Source: Pleurocapsa minor GSE-CHR-MK 17-07R (GTDB lineage: Bacteria > Chloroflexota > Anaerolineae > Aggregatilineales > Phototrophicaceae). Taken from it: DNA of 64,000 nt. Of this stretch, positions 37,016 through 45,496 are shown piece after piece. Location of the stretch: positions 868,001 to 932,000 of the forward strand of contig JAHHHY010000001.1 in assembly GCA_019359125.1 (NCBI GenBank). The letters are read 5' to 3'. Every line of letters starts with the position of its first letter. The stretch's first letter is position 1. A program made the position numbers and the translations under genes. A model generated the notes under the pieces. The model was not told the origin of the DNA, made no database searches, and saw only the letters and a program-made list of their open reading frames with translations.

Positions 37016-38928
37016 CCGCGCCACGCGCCAATGAAACCCAGCACCAGCCAGCCCGCAGCGGACAGCGCATAAGCAGCAGTCGTCACATCAGCACCGGCAG
37101 CACGGCGCGCCTGCGCAGCCTCATTCACGCGACTCTCCCCCGTATAGCGTTCGTTGGCATAGATGAATACCGCATCGCTCTGCCCGGCCAGCGCCAGCCC
37201 GGCCACATCAAGCGGATAGGCCGCAATCACATGACTGACTCCCCCGGCAGCCAATGCCTCGGCATCGGGCACCGCGTCCCGGTTGGCTGTCGAGGGGTCG
37301 CCATCCAGGCTGCCCAGCAGCGGCGGGATGACAATGCTGTAGCCCGTTGCATTCTGCCCGCCAGCCCGCATGATGGCATCCGAGGCAACCGCCAGCTGAA
37401 AGGGATCGACTCCGCCGTACAGCTTCACGCCATACGTCTCGGCTGCTTCCTGCGGCAGGCTGTAAGTTGGCGAATACACGCGATCCGCATCCAACGAAAC
37501 GAGCGTCTCTGCCAGCGGCTGATAAGGCGCCAGCCAGGCATTGACCCCGCGCCATTCCACCCAACCGCGTGCAAAGACCAGCCCATCGAGGGAGATGAGC
37601 GCGCAAGCTGCGGGCACCAGCCACGGGCGATGTCCCCGACTTGTACGCATCGTCAGCAGCACCGCCAGCCCCGCGCCCAACAGTCCGAACACCAGCGCAT
37701 GCAGGCCGGAGGCCCGCGCAGCCGGAATGGCAATCAGCGCAAATGCCCCGGTCGCCGCGCATGCCCCGCCCAGCGCAATGATGAGCAGGCGTGCCCGGCG
37801 AACCTGCCTGGCGGTCAGCAGCCCCAGCGATGACACGCCCCAGCCCGCCAGCAGCGGCACGATGAACGCGACAATCAGCCACGCGCGGGCCGGGACGCGC
37901 AGCCAGTTCAGGGCCGGAATCAGCCCGTTCAGCGCCTGCCAGACGATGCTGTTCTGGCCCAGTCCCCAGAGAACAGCCGCCAGCAGCGCGACGATCCAGA
38001 AGGCATGCCTGCGCGGCGATAACACCAGCGCACAACCAGCCAGCAGCAGCGCCACCAGCCCGGTATACGTCACCAGCTCCGGATTGCCCATCGGCTGAGG
38101 CAGCAGCACGCCAAACAGCGCGGCCGTGTCCAGCGAGAACAGGCCGCTGTCGGCCTGTGTCAGCCCGGCCCGCGAGAGATAGGGCCACCAGTACAGCAAG
38201 GGCGCCCACAGCGCGCTCGTCAGCACGAGTACCAGCCCCCAGGCCAGCATCACCCACAGCACGATCTTCATCCTCAGCAGGGCCGGCGCACGACCGTTGC
38301 CAAATAGCCCGTAGGCCCCCGCCAGTAAAAAGCCGAGGAAAGCCAGGCGCAGGTCTGCCGTCACCATCAGCGCGGCAAACACGCCCGTTGTGATTGCACT
38401 GCCTCCGCCCGGCTGACGCACCAGCGTATGCGCCGCAGCCATCAGCCAGGGAAGCCATGCCAGCGCATAGATCAGATCCAGATGACCGGCCCCCAGCGTG
38501 GTGAACCAGCGCGGCGTGAAGGCCCAGGCCAGCGCGGCAACCAGTGCTCCCCGCCCGGTCATGCCCAGCGTCCGCGCGAAACGCCACATGCCGACAAGGC
38601 CAATCAGGCTGTGCACGACGATCATGACATTCAAGTGCGTAATAGGAGGCAGCACGATGGCCAGCCACTGAAGCGGATAGGCCGTTTTGTTGAGGGGATT
38701 GGCGGCGAAAGGCGCGCCACCCATGAAGGTCTCACGCCACTCCGGGAATTCGCGCTCGGTCAGCACCGTGTCGCGCAGATACAGCGCCGCCGGATAATGC
38801 GAAGTCGCGGCATCGCTGTAGCGTGACCCGGGGGTGAATGGCAGTCCATTAAGTGCAATCAGCAGCAGGAGTGCAACGACGGCGCAGGCCAGCAGGCCCG
38901 CCCAGCCCCAACGATGGCTAACGCCCAT
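37000..38928 (-). CDS. YfhO-like membrane protein
   Basis: A 642-residue polytopic protein related in layout to the next gene product. Residues 32-75 hold SRYSDAATSHYPAALYLRDTVLTE and PEWRETFMGGAPFAANPLNKTAYP, the outside-loop pattern of this group. A later GAGHLDLIYALAWLPWL helix corresponds to GHAQTMWYA in its neighbour. The C-terminal soluble part is short and ends in a final helix (YALSAAGWLVLGFIGAW). Likely a paralogue that handles a different donor or acceptor. Overlaps the upstream gene by 11 bases. Confidence 0.72.
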   Translation of the reverse strand: MGVSHRWGWAGLLACAVVALLLLIALNGLPFTPGSRYSDAATSHYPAALYLRDTVLTEREFPEWRETFMGGAPFAANPLNKTAYPLQWLAIVLPPITHLNVMIVVHSLIGLVGMWRFARTLGMTGRGALVAALAWAFTPRWFTTLGAGHLDLIYALAWLPWLMAAAHTLVRQPGGGSAITTGVFAALMVTADLRLAFLGFLLAGAYGLFGNGRAPALLRMKIVLWVMLAWGLVLVLTSALWAPLLYWWPYLSRAGLTQADSGLFSLDTAALFGVLLPQPMGNPELVTYTGLVALLLAGCALVLSPRRHAFWIVALLAAVLWGLGQNSIVWQALNGLIPALNWLRVPARAWLIVAFIVPLLAGWGVSSLGLLTARQVRRARLLIIALGGACAATGAFALIAIPAARASGLHALVFGLLGAGLAVLLTMRTSRGHRPWLVPAACALISLDGLVFARGWVEWRGVNAWLAPYQPLAETLVSLDADRVYSPTYSLPQEAAETYGVKLYGGVDPFQLAVASDAIMRAGGQNATGYSIVIPPLLGSLDGDPSTANRDAVPDAEALAAGGVSHVIAAYPLDVAGLALAGQSDAVFIYANERYTGESRVNEAAQARRAAGADVTTAAYALSAAGWLVLGFIGAWRGWRRL

Positions 38929-40576
38929 ACACCATTACGCCCTGTGCATTGTATTCCAGGCGCAGGGAGTCAGTGCAGGCGGCCTCCCCCAGCAGGCGCT
39001 CCTGCGGGCCCATCACCACGAAGCGCACACGGTTATTGGTCAGCAGTGTTTCGCAATCGACGCTATCCGGCGCGGCATACCAGGCGCGCACCGCAGGCAG
39101 GCGATTGGCGGCATCCATCGTCTCATACGGATGGCCATACACCACCCGCAGACCGGTCTCCGCAGGGATCCACGCGCTCACAGGCGGGGCGGCCAGCACG
39201 ACATCATTACGGTCGCCGTTAGCGGCCATCCACGCAAAAGCATCCTCATATCCGCTTTCCAGGATAATCCCGGCGGACTCCTCTGGCATGGCGCGCAGGC
39301 CCAGCGCAGGGACCAGCATCAGCAGCATCGGACTGAGCGCCATGCCCGTGATCGCCACACCTGTCAGCAGCTTCCGCGTCTGGCCCCTGAAACGGGGCAT
39401 CCACACATCTGCATAAGCGCGTACAGCGAAATAGCCCAGCGGCACCACCATGCCCACAGCAAAGCGGCGCTGAATATTACTCGGGAAATAGACTGCCGCG
39501 ACGATCATAACCAGCCACAGCAGCATCAGGCGGTCGCCGTCTGCCTCCATTCGCCGCAGCGCACGATACATCGCTGGCAGGCCAATCAGCAGCAGGATGG
39601 CGAAGCCAGCGAGAAAGACAAATAGCGGCGGCGCAGCCGTTACATTCTGGCTGTTCCATTCCCGCAGGATGGCGTCCTGGCTGACGGCCAGCGCGACATA
39701 ACCGGCATACGGCACGGCCACGACCAGGATCGCCAGCAGACAGCGCACCGCAGGTAATGGCAGTCGTCGGTCACGCAAATAGGTCAGGCCGATGCTGAGC
39801 GCGAGCGCGGCCACCAGCGGCACCAGCCCCTGCGGATACAGCAGGCAGATGATTGCGGCCAGGCCGCCGGCCGGAATCCAGGCCCGCCGAAGCGACGGGT
39901 CGCGCCGCGATTCCGGGCGCACGGTGCCCAGCAGCAGCACAGACAGCAGCGCCAGACAGCCAATCGTCATCGGGAAATGCACGTTCATCAGCGAACTGTA
40001 GAATGGATACGCTTCCGGCAGCAGCGCAAAGTCAGGGAAGTCGCTGATACCCGTCAGAGGCGCGAGCAGCCAGCCCAGTCCGCCACCAAAGGCCGTAAAC
40101 AGGAAGAAGATGCGCCGCGTGCTCACCCGCCACCAGATCATCGCGCCAAACTGATACAGCGCGGCATACATAAACAGCCCCGCGAACGCGCGCATGATGT
40201 GAAACAACACCACATCAGGCAGCGCCGTGATGCGCGACAGATATCCAAGCAGCGGATACAGCGTCTGGATGAATGCGCCTTCATGCAGTTCCGGCGTGTG
40301 CAGGAACGACACCATCAGCTCGCCATCTGCCCCCAGGCGCATCTTGGAGAAATAGCTTGCGCCGTCCAGATAATTGTAGAGCACACCATTGAAGCGATAG
40401 CCCGGCTCCACTGTCAGGGCGGCAATAATCACGGTTACGCTGGCCAGCAGCACCAGCAGGCCGCCTACCATCATGACCCAGCGCCATTCAGCAGGCATCA
40501 CATGGGCCCCTTCCACAATCGGCTGGGCATCCTGTGGCACGCGAACTTTAGGCTGAATGTGAGTTGGCAGGTTCAT
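38918..40576 (-). CDS. Polytopic membrane protein, GT-C-like
   Basis: A 552-residue protein. The ATG at 40576 (MNLPTHIQPKVRVPQ) is supported by GGAAAGG 8 bases upstream. A short cytoplasmic lead is followed by about ten helices. The first outside loop reads GYRFNGVLYNYLDGASYFSKMRLGADGE, with Asp and Tyr residues as in lipid-sugar-using transferases. The C-terminal 100 residues (GYEDAFAWMAANGDRNDVVLAAPPVSAWIPAET region) resemble the tails of the two GT-C proteins at 27.5-30.6 kb. First gene of the eight-gene glycan block, divergent from the NACHT-like gene. Confidence 0.7.
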   Translation of the reverse strand: MNLPTHIQPKVRVPQDAQPIVEGAHVMPAEWRWVMMVGGLLVLLASVTVIIAALTVEPGYRFNGVLYNYLDGASYFSKMRLGADGELMVSFLHTPELHEGAFIQTLYPLLGYLSRITALPDVVLFHIMRAFAGLFMYAALYQFGAMIWWRVSTRRIFFLFTAFGGGLGWLLAPLTGISDFPDFALLPEAYPFYSSLMNVHFPMTIGCLALLSVLLLGTVRPESRRDPSLRRAWIPAGGLAAIICLLYPQGLVPLVAALALSIGLTYLRDRRLPLPAVRCLLAILVVAVPYAGYVALAVSQDAILREWNSQNVTAAPPLFVFLAGFAILLLIGLPAMYRALRRMEADGDRLMLLWLVMIVAAVYFPSNIQRRFAVGMVVPLGYFAVRAYADVWMPRFRGQTRKLLTGVAITGMALSPMLLMLVPALGLRAMPEESAGIILESGYEDAFAWMAANGDRNDVVLAAPPVSAWIPAETGLRVVYGHPYETMDAANRLPAVRAWYAAPDSVDCETLLTNNRVRFVVMGPQERLLGEAACTDSLRLEYNAQGVMVYGR

Positions 40577-40761
40577 GCCGGTGGCCTTTCCTGGCAGTGC
40601 ATGCGTCTTTGGCCATTGTACGCGAAGAATCGGCCTGCAATTTCTCAAGATTTTCCAGCAAAAGCCTAATCCTAACACTATCCTTACACAGACAACGCTA
40701 CAATTTACGAATCGCAGAAATTTACGCCCGTCCGTCAGGGCGGGGAATACAGGGGCGCGCG

Positions 40762-43461
40762 ATGGGGTTTGATGTCGAAAATTTCGGCCTGGGGATGCTG
40801 GCAGGATGGGCGTCTGCCTACGGTGTGTATCGTTTCCGGCGCCAGCTCAACGGCGTGTATCTGTCTTTACGCGGCGGCGCAGCCACAGCCGGGCAGTCCG
40901 CCACGCGCACGTCTGATGCCCGCTACATCAATGACGTCATTGACATGGCCGAGTCGGCCCACCTGGGCGGCCTGAATATTCCGCTCAGCGCCGTGCTGGT
41001 GGAGCCGCGCTTCATCCCTGCGCCCTCACTGACGCGTCCGCCTGATGACGAGACCATCCACGACATTTTCCACGTGCTGCCCACCATTCACGATCACCCG
41101 TTCATGCATGCGCCCTACAACCTGGAGACGCTCTCGATTGCTGAGCTGGGGGCTGGCGACAATGCGCTGGCGCTGCTGGGTGAGCCAGGCAGCGGCCGCA
41201 CGACCGCCCTGATGGCCATGGCGCTCTACAGCCTGAACAAGGTTGATTTCAAGCCACCGGCGGACAAGATTCAGGCGAAGATGGACAGCGAAGAGGCCGC
41301 CCTGAATGAAAAGGAACGGGCCGTCCGCGTGAAAGAGCGCATCACCATCGAGCAGCGCGCCAAGGAACGCCTCGCCAACGAACAGGGCAACGATTTCGAC
41401 GCGACCGCCGACGCTGCGACCCAGGCGGCAGTGCCGCTGTTCAGGCGCGTGATGCCTATCTATGTGCACTTTGCGGACCTGCTGGCCGCCAACAGTGAGT
41501 TGGGCAAGGAAATTGACCCGGCCGAGCCGATCGTGCGCGCCGTGCAGTACAACGTCAAGCGCGTTACCTCCAGCACAATTCCGCGCGCTGTTTACAAACG
41601 CCTGAGCCAGGGCACCTGTCTGGTGCTGATCGACGGTTATGACGACCTGCCGCCGGGCGACCAGCAGCGCGCCCTGGTCTGGCTGGCCGCGTTCAAAAAG
41701 CAGTATGGCGCCAACTTCATGGTGGTGGCCGCGCCGGTCGTGGGCGCTGGGGACGTGCTCCAGCACGGTTTCACGCCGGTCTATCTGCGTCCGTGGAATG
41801 ACAATGATCTGGTCACCAGCGTGCAGAAATGGAAAGACGCCTGGTCGGCCTTTAACGGCCGGAAGTCAAAGAAGAAGGCAGAAACGGCGGCAGCACAAGC
41901 GCTGGAACGCGCACTGGCCAACAATCGCGGCTTGTTCCCGGCTGAAAATGTCATCAAGACATGGGCCAACCTCGAAGACTCAGTCGAGCGCCCCGGCTAC
42001 GAAGGCTGGATGCGCAACGCACTGGCGCGGCTGCTGCCCAAGGATCAGCCGCTGGAAACGACCATTTCGCGCCTGTCGCGGCTGGCAACGCTCCAGCTGG
42101 ATGATGGATTTATCACGGCAGCGCGCATGCAGACGCTAGCCATTTCCGGCATTGCAGCGCCTGCGCCATCGGCTGAAGCTGATAACGCGGCCGAGCCTGA
42201 AGCAGCCAAGGGCAAAAAAGGTAAAAAAGGCGAAGGAGCCGCCGAAGACAGCGAGACAGCCAGCGAACAGGGGCGCCTGCTGGCTTCGCTGCGCAAGAGC
42301 GGGCTGCTGGTGCGTTATCGCGGCGACAGATATCAGTTTCGCCACATGTTCCTGGCCAGCTATGTCGCCAGCCTGTGGCTGAAGACTGCCACCAAAGAAG
42401 AGCAGAATCAGCGCGCCGTGCTCACCCCGTGGCGGCAGGCCTTCGCTTATATGGGCCTGCATGGGGATGTCGAGACACTGGTGCGCAAGCGCCTAAGCGC
42501 GCCGTCGGACGTGCTCGGCATCTCGGTGCTGGACACCGCGCGCTGGATGGCTTATGCGCCGATGGATGCCAGTTGGCGCGGCGATGTGATGCGCCAGCTC
42601 AGCAACCAGCTCATTGCGCCCAACCAGTATCCGCTGGCACGCGAACGCGCGGCGGCAGCCCTCATCAGTACACGCGACAAATCCGCGCTGCTGGTGTTCC
42701 GCCGCGCCGTGCGCAATATCAATCCGGATATTCGCCGCCTCGCCTGCCTGGGTATGGGCGCGCTGGGTGACGAAGAAGCCCTGAAAGACCTCAAGCCGCT
42801 GATGAACGACCAGAACGCGGACGTTCAGCTTGCTGCCGGCATGGCGCTGGGCGCGATCGGCACAGACGAGGCGCTGGAGACGATGGTCATCAGTTTCACG
42901 CAGGGGTCAGAGCAGCTGCGCCAGGCGATGGCCGAGGCGTTCGCCGCGCTGCCGGAAGAAGGCTACCCGATCCTGTTTGATGCCATCTCGCACGAGGATA
43001 TGATGCTGCGCCGTGCGGCCGTATTCGGGCTGCGCCGCCTGCGCACCACCTGGTCGCTGATTGAAATCTATCGCGCATTTCTGGAAGATGAGCAGTGGTA
43101 TGTGCGTTCGGCCGCGCAGCAGGCCTTTCAGGAACTACAGTATGGACGAGATGTCGCGCTGACCGCCCCGCTGCCCAGCGCCGATCAGATCGAGTGGCTG
43201 GCGAAATGGGCCAGCAGCCAGGGCGAGAATATCCCGTCTGGCGATGCAGCCGTGCAAATGCTGATTCGCGCGCTTCAGGAAGGTGATCCGGGGCTGCGAG
43301 CGTTGGCTGCCGAAAATCTGGGCCAGCTGGGCGCTGTGTCAGCAGTGAAGCCGCTGTATGCAGCCCTGCGTGACCGTCACGAGCCCGTGCGTGCCGCCGC
43401 GCATCGCAGCCTGGCCCTGATTGAAGCGTATTCGGGAGAAGCACTGCCCTCCCCCGCCTGA
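40762..43461 (+). CDS. Membrane-anchored NACHT-like NTPase with C-terminal HEAT repeats
   Basis: An 899-residue STAND-type protein. The start at 40762 has AGGGG 6 bases upstream. Residues 5-30 (ENFGLGMLAGWASAYGVYRFRR) can form one membrane or amphipathic helix. The NTPase core has Walker A GEPGSGRTT (140-148, Arg in place of the usual Lys), a charged coiled-coil insert (170-205), and Walker B LVLIDGYDDL (288-296). The C-terminal side of the NTPase includes YQFRHMFLASYVASLWL, the F-x-H motif of NACHT proteins. Residues about 640-895 are HEAT-like repeats (RLACLGMGALGDEEAL, LAAGMALGAIGTDEAL). No toxin, nuclease or TIR effector is seen. Role unknown; relatives serve in defence or signalling. Confidence 0.78.
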   Translation: MGFDVENFGLGMLAGWASAYGVYRFRRQLNGVYLSLRGGAATAGQSATRTSDARYINDVIDMAESAHLGGLNIPLSAVLVEPRFIPAPSLTRPPDDETIHDIFHVLPTIHDHPFMHAPYNLETLSIAELGAGDNALALLGEPGSGRTTALMAMALYSLNKVDFKPPADKIQAKMDSEEAALNEKERAVRVKERITIEQRAKERLANEQGNDFDATADAATQAAVPLFRRVMPIYVHFADLLAANSELGKEIDPAEPIVRAVQYNVKRVTSSTIPRAVYKRLSQGTCLVLIDGYDDLPPGDQQRALVWLAAFKKQYGANFMVVAAPVVGAGDVLQHGFTPVYLRPWNDNDLVTSVQKWKDAWSAFNGRKSKKKAETAAAQALERALANNRGLFPAENVIKTWANLEDSVERPGYEGWMRNALARLLPKDQPLETTISRLSRLATLQLDDGFITAARMQTLAISGIAAPAPSAEADNAAEPEAAKGKKGKKGEGAAEDSETASEQGRLLASLRKSGLLVRYRGDRYQFRHMFLASYVASLWLKTATKEEQNQRAVLTPWRQAFAYMGLHGDVETLVRKRLSAPSDVLGISVLDTARWMAYAPMDASWRGDVMRQLSNQLIAPNQYPLARERAAAALISTRDKSALLVFRRAVRNINPDIRRLACLGMGALGDEEALKDLKPLMNDQNADVQLAAGMALGAIGTDEALETMVISFTQGSEQLRQAMAEAFAALPEEGYPILFDAISHEDMMLRRAAVFGLRRLRTTWSLIEIYRAFLEDEQWYVRSAAQQAFQELQYGRDVALTAPLPSADQIEWLAKWASSQGENIPSGDAAVQMLIRALQEGDPGLRALAAENLGQLGAVSAVKPLYAALRDRHEPVRAAAHRSLALIEAYSGEALPSPA

Positions 43462-43475
43462 TTTTCTCAGGCGGG
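43453..43475. terminator. Hairpin formed by the overlapping ends of two convergent genes
   Basis: Perfect 9-bp stem CCCGCCTGA / TCAGGCGGG with loop TTTTC. The TGA stop of the NACHT-like gene (43459-43461) and the TGA of the convergent lipoprotein gene (43469-43467, minus) are the inner ends of the stem. No T-tract follows on either side, so it is a weak intrinsic terminator or an mRNA end-protecting stem. Confidence 0.6.
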
Positions 43476-44066
43476 TTCGGTCGCTTCAGCGGTCATTTCG
43501 GGGGTGGCTTCAGCGGTTGCCTCCGGCGTGCCAAAGAAATCAGCCGGCAGCACCTCGGCATCTTCGGCGCAAGGATACACGCGGTCGAAGTCCGTGTGGT
43601 AAATGTACTCGGTGTCTCCGGCGCGCAGCACGATGCGGTAGCCATTGACCAGCGCCTGCGTATAGGCGACATCAGGCTGCGGGCAGCCTAGGCTGCCATC
43701 CGGCCAGGTCACCTGGCGCACTTCAACCAACTGCACGCGCCGCTGCGTGATGTTCAGCAATCCGCTAAGCGACCGCTGGGCCGCACTGACCAGCGACGCC
43801 GCGACCGGATCACTCTCGGCCAGTGAAGAAGGCGTCGCATCCTGGGTGGGAACAGCCTGGCGCGTATTCAGCGCCTGCGCATCGAATTGCGTTTCCGGCG
43901 TGCTGGTGGGCGGCACACGGGTGGGCAGTGGAGTCACCGTCGGCGGCATCAGCGCAATCGTCGGCTCGACCGTCGTTTCAGCCGGGGCGGTCGCACAGCC
44001 TGCCACAGCGGACATCAGCATGCAGCTCACGCCCGCACGGATGACAAATCCTCTTATGCCTGCCAT
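43467..44066 (-). CDS. Lipoprotein with a conserved GCPQP-type domain
   Basis: A 199-residue predicted lipoprotein: signal with lipobox AVAGC (Cys24), a Pro/Thr linker (ALMPPTVTPLPTRVPPTSTP), then a domain with VTWPDGSLGCPQPDVAYTQALVNGYRIVLRAGDTEYIYHTD (quoted in parts: SLGCPQP, YRIVLRAG, YIYHTD). This S-x-G-C-P-x-P signature recurs in small exported proteins of several phyla, function unknown. A Glu/Thr-rich tail (TAEATPEMTAEATEPA) ends the protein. It lies 4 bases after the DUF167 gene and may be the last gene of the yggS operon. Confidence 0.75.
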   Translation of the reverse strand: MAGIRGFVIRAGVSCMLMSAVAGCATAPAETTVEPTIALMPPTVTPLPTRVPPTSTPETQFDAQALNTRQAVPTQDATPSSLAESDPVAASLVSAAQRSLSGLLNITQRRVQLVEVRQVTWPDGSLGCPQPDVAYTQALVNGYRIVLRAGDTEYIYHTDFDRVYPCAEDAEVLPADFFGTPEATAEATPEMTAEATEPA

Positions 44067-44070
44067 CGGT

Positions 44071-44385
44071 CTAGCTGCCCAGCAGTTGATTGACGTGTTC
44101 CACGCTCAGGCCCTCGATGGTGATCAGCTTTTCGCGGCCACCTTCTCCGGCCACAATCTGCACCTTATCCATCGAAACTTCCAGCTTAGCCGCCAGAAAA
44201 CCAATCAGCTCGGCATTTGCAGCGGCATCACCCGCCTCCTGTGCAATCAAACGAATCCTGAGTATGCCATCCTGAATCGATGCAATTTCGGTGGTTTCCG
44301 ACTGGGTGACCACGCGTACGGTCAGCGCCGCTCCACCTCGCACATCGGTAATTTCAAATTTCCGCGTCATCGTCGCTCTGTCCAT
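44071..44385 (-). CDS. yggU: DUF167/YggU family protein
   Basis: A small protein of 104 residues (or 99 if translation starts at the ATG at 44370, MTRKFEITDV). Family marks: LTVRVVTQSETTEI, then LRIRLIAQEAGDAAANAELIGFLAAKLEVSMDKVQIVAGEGGREKLITIEG, i.e. the A-x-x-G-x-A-N-x-x-L pattern with the usual K replaced by G-D. Function is not established. YggU and YggT-type genes are often next to yggS, as here. Ribosome binding sites for both candidate starts are weak. Confidence 0.85.
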   Translation of the reverse strand: MDRATMTRKFEITDVRGGAALTVRVVTQSETTEIASIQDGILRIRLIAQEAGDAAANAELIGFLAAKLEVSMDKVQIVAGEGGREKLITIEGLSVEHVNQLLGS

Positions 44386-44467
44386 TTCGCAGTTTGTCGG
44401 GACAATTCCAATTGTATGCGCCTTTTGGTCGTCCTGACAACTATGCCTGCATCAACGGTTCAGCGAT

Positions 44468-44713
44468 TCAGATGACCACCTGCATCAGCACGCCGATGAT
44501 GAGGATAACGATCATCGGGCTGAAATCGATGCCCATGCCCTGCGGCAGCACCTGGCGAATTGGCTTCAGCACCGGCTCCGTCACATCGTAAATGAATTTC
44601 ACTACCGGGTGATAGCGGTCTACGTTCGGCAGCCACGTCATCAGCACACGGGCCAGCAGAATCAGGTTATATGCCGTCAGCACGTAGTAGAGAATGACAC
44701 CTATAAAACCCAT
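44468..44713 (-). CDS. yggT: YggT family membrane protein
   Basis: An 81-residue membrane protein, two helices (GFIGVILYYVLTAYNLILLARVL and SPMIVILIIGVLMQVVI) joined by YHPVVKFIYDVTEPVLKPIRQVLP, the classic YggT family loop with its P-V-L-K-P-I-R motif. The start at 44713 is chosen for AAGGA 7 bases upstream, and an earlier TTG is unsupported. The family is linked to cell division and osmotic tolerance in some organisms, next to yggS here as in many genomes. Confidence 0.92.
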   Translation of the reverse strand: MGFIGVILYYVLTAYNLILLARVLMTWLPNVDRYHPVVKFIYDVTEPVLKPIRQVLPQGMGIDFSPMIVILIIGVLMQVVI

Positions 44714-44746
44714 GGTCTGTTCCTTCGTCCCTGATACCAATACACT

Positions 44747-45496
44747 TCAGATTCGCGGGGCACGTTCGCCGAAAATGGCCCGTCCCACCCGCACCACAGT
44801 CGCACCTTCGTCAATCGCAATCGGGAAATCATCGGTCATTCCCATGCTCAGGCCGGGCAGATGCACGCCCGTTTTATCCTGAATTGCGTCACGCAGCAGG
44901 CGCAGTGACCGAAAGATCGGCCGCGCTGCCTCCATATCCTCGACGATCGGGGCCATCGTCATCAGGCCGACTGGCTGCACGCGCTCCAGCGCCATGATGG
45001 CGCGCAGTTCTTCCCCGAAACGCTGCACGATGCCCGCATCGCTTTCCCAGCCCGCCAGCTGAAAACCCTCTTTGCTGGCCTCACCGCTCACGTTGACCTC
45101 GATATAGGCTGGCAGTCGACGACCTTCAGGCACACCCTCGGCCAGCTTGCGCGCCAGCTTCAGCGAGTCCAGCGAGTGCACCACGTCAAACAGCGCACCC
45201 ACATCCCTGCCTTTACGGCTCTGCACATGACCGATCATGTGCCAGACAGGTTCTGGTGCCGGAGACTGCGCCGCCACCTGTGGGATCTTCCCCACAGCTT
45301 CTTCTACGCGATTCTCGCCAAAATGTTGCGCGCCAGCCGCCGAGGCCGCCAGCACATAGCTGGCCGGATGCGTCTTGCTGACAGCGATCAGCGTCACCGA
45401 AGCCGGGTCACGCCCGGCGCGCTCGGCTGCCTGCTGCACCCGCGCCAGCACCGCCAGATAATTGGCCTGAATCTCGCCAGCAGACAGCCCGCTCAC
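44747..45496 (-). CDS. yggS: YggS/PLPBP family pyridoxal-phosphate homeostasis protein
   Basis: A 249-residue PLP-binding protein of the COG0325 family that buffers pyridoxal phosphate and affects amino-acid metabolism. The Lys that carries PLP is in LIAVSKTHPA, followed by FGENRVEEA, WHMIGHVQSRKG (VQSRK motif), VNVSGEASKEGF and the C-terminal LSMGMTDDFPIAI. Translation starts at GTG (45496) overlapping the TGA of the PgeF gene (GTGA), so the two are coupled. Complete, normal length. Confidence 0.95.
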   Translation of the reverse strand: MSGLSAGEIQANYLAVLARVQQAAERAGRDPASVTLIAVSKTHPASYVLAASAAGAQHFGENRVEEAVGKIPQVAAQSPAPEPVWHMIGHVQSRKGRDVGALFDVVHSLDSLKLARKLAEGVPEGRRLPAYIEVNVSGEASKEGFQLAGWESDAGIVQRFGEELRAIMALERVQPVGLMTMAPIVEDMEAARPIFRSLRLLRDAIQDKTGVHLPGLSMGMTDDFPIAIDEGATVVRVGRAIFGERAPRI

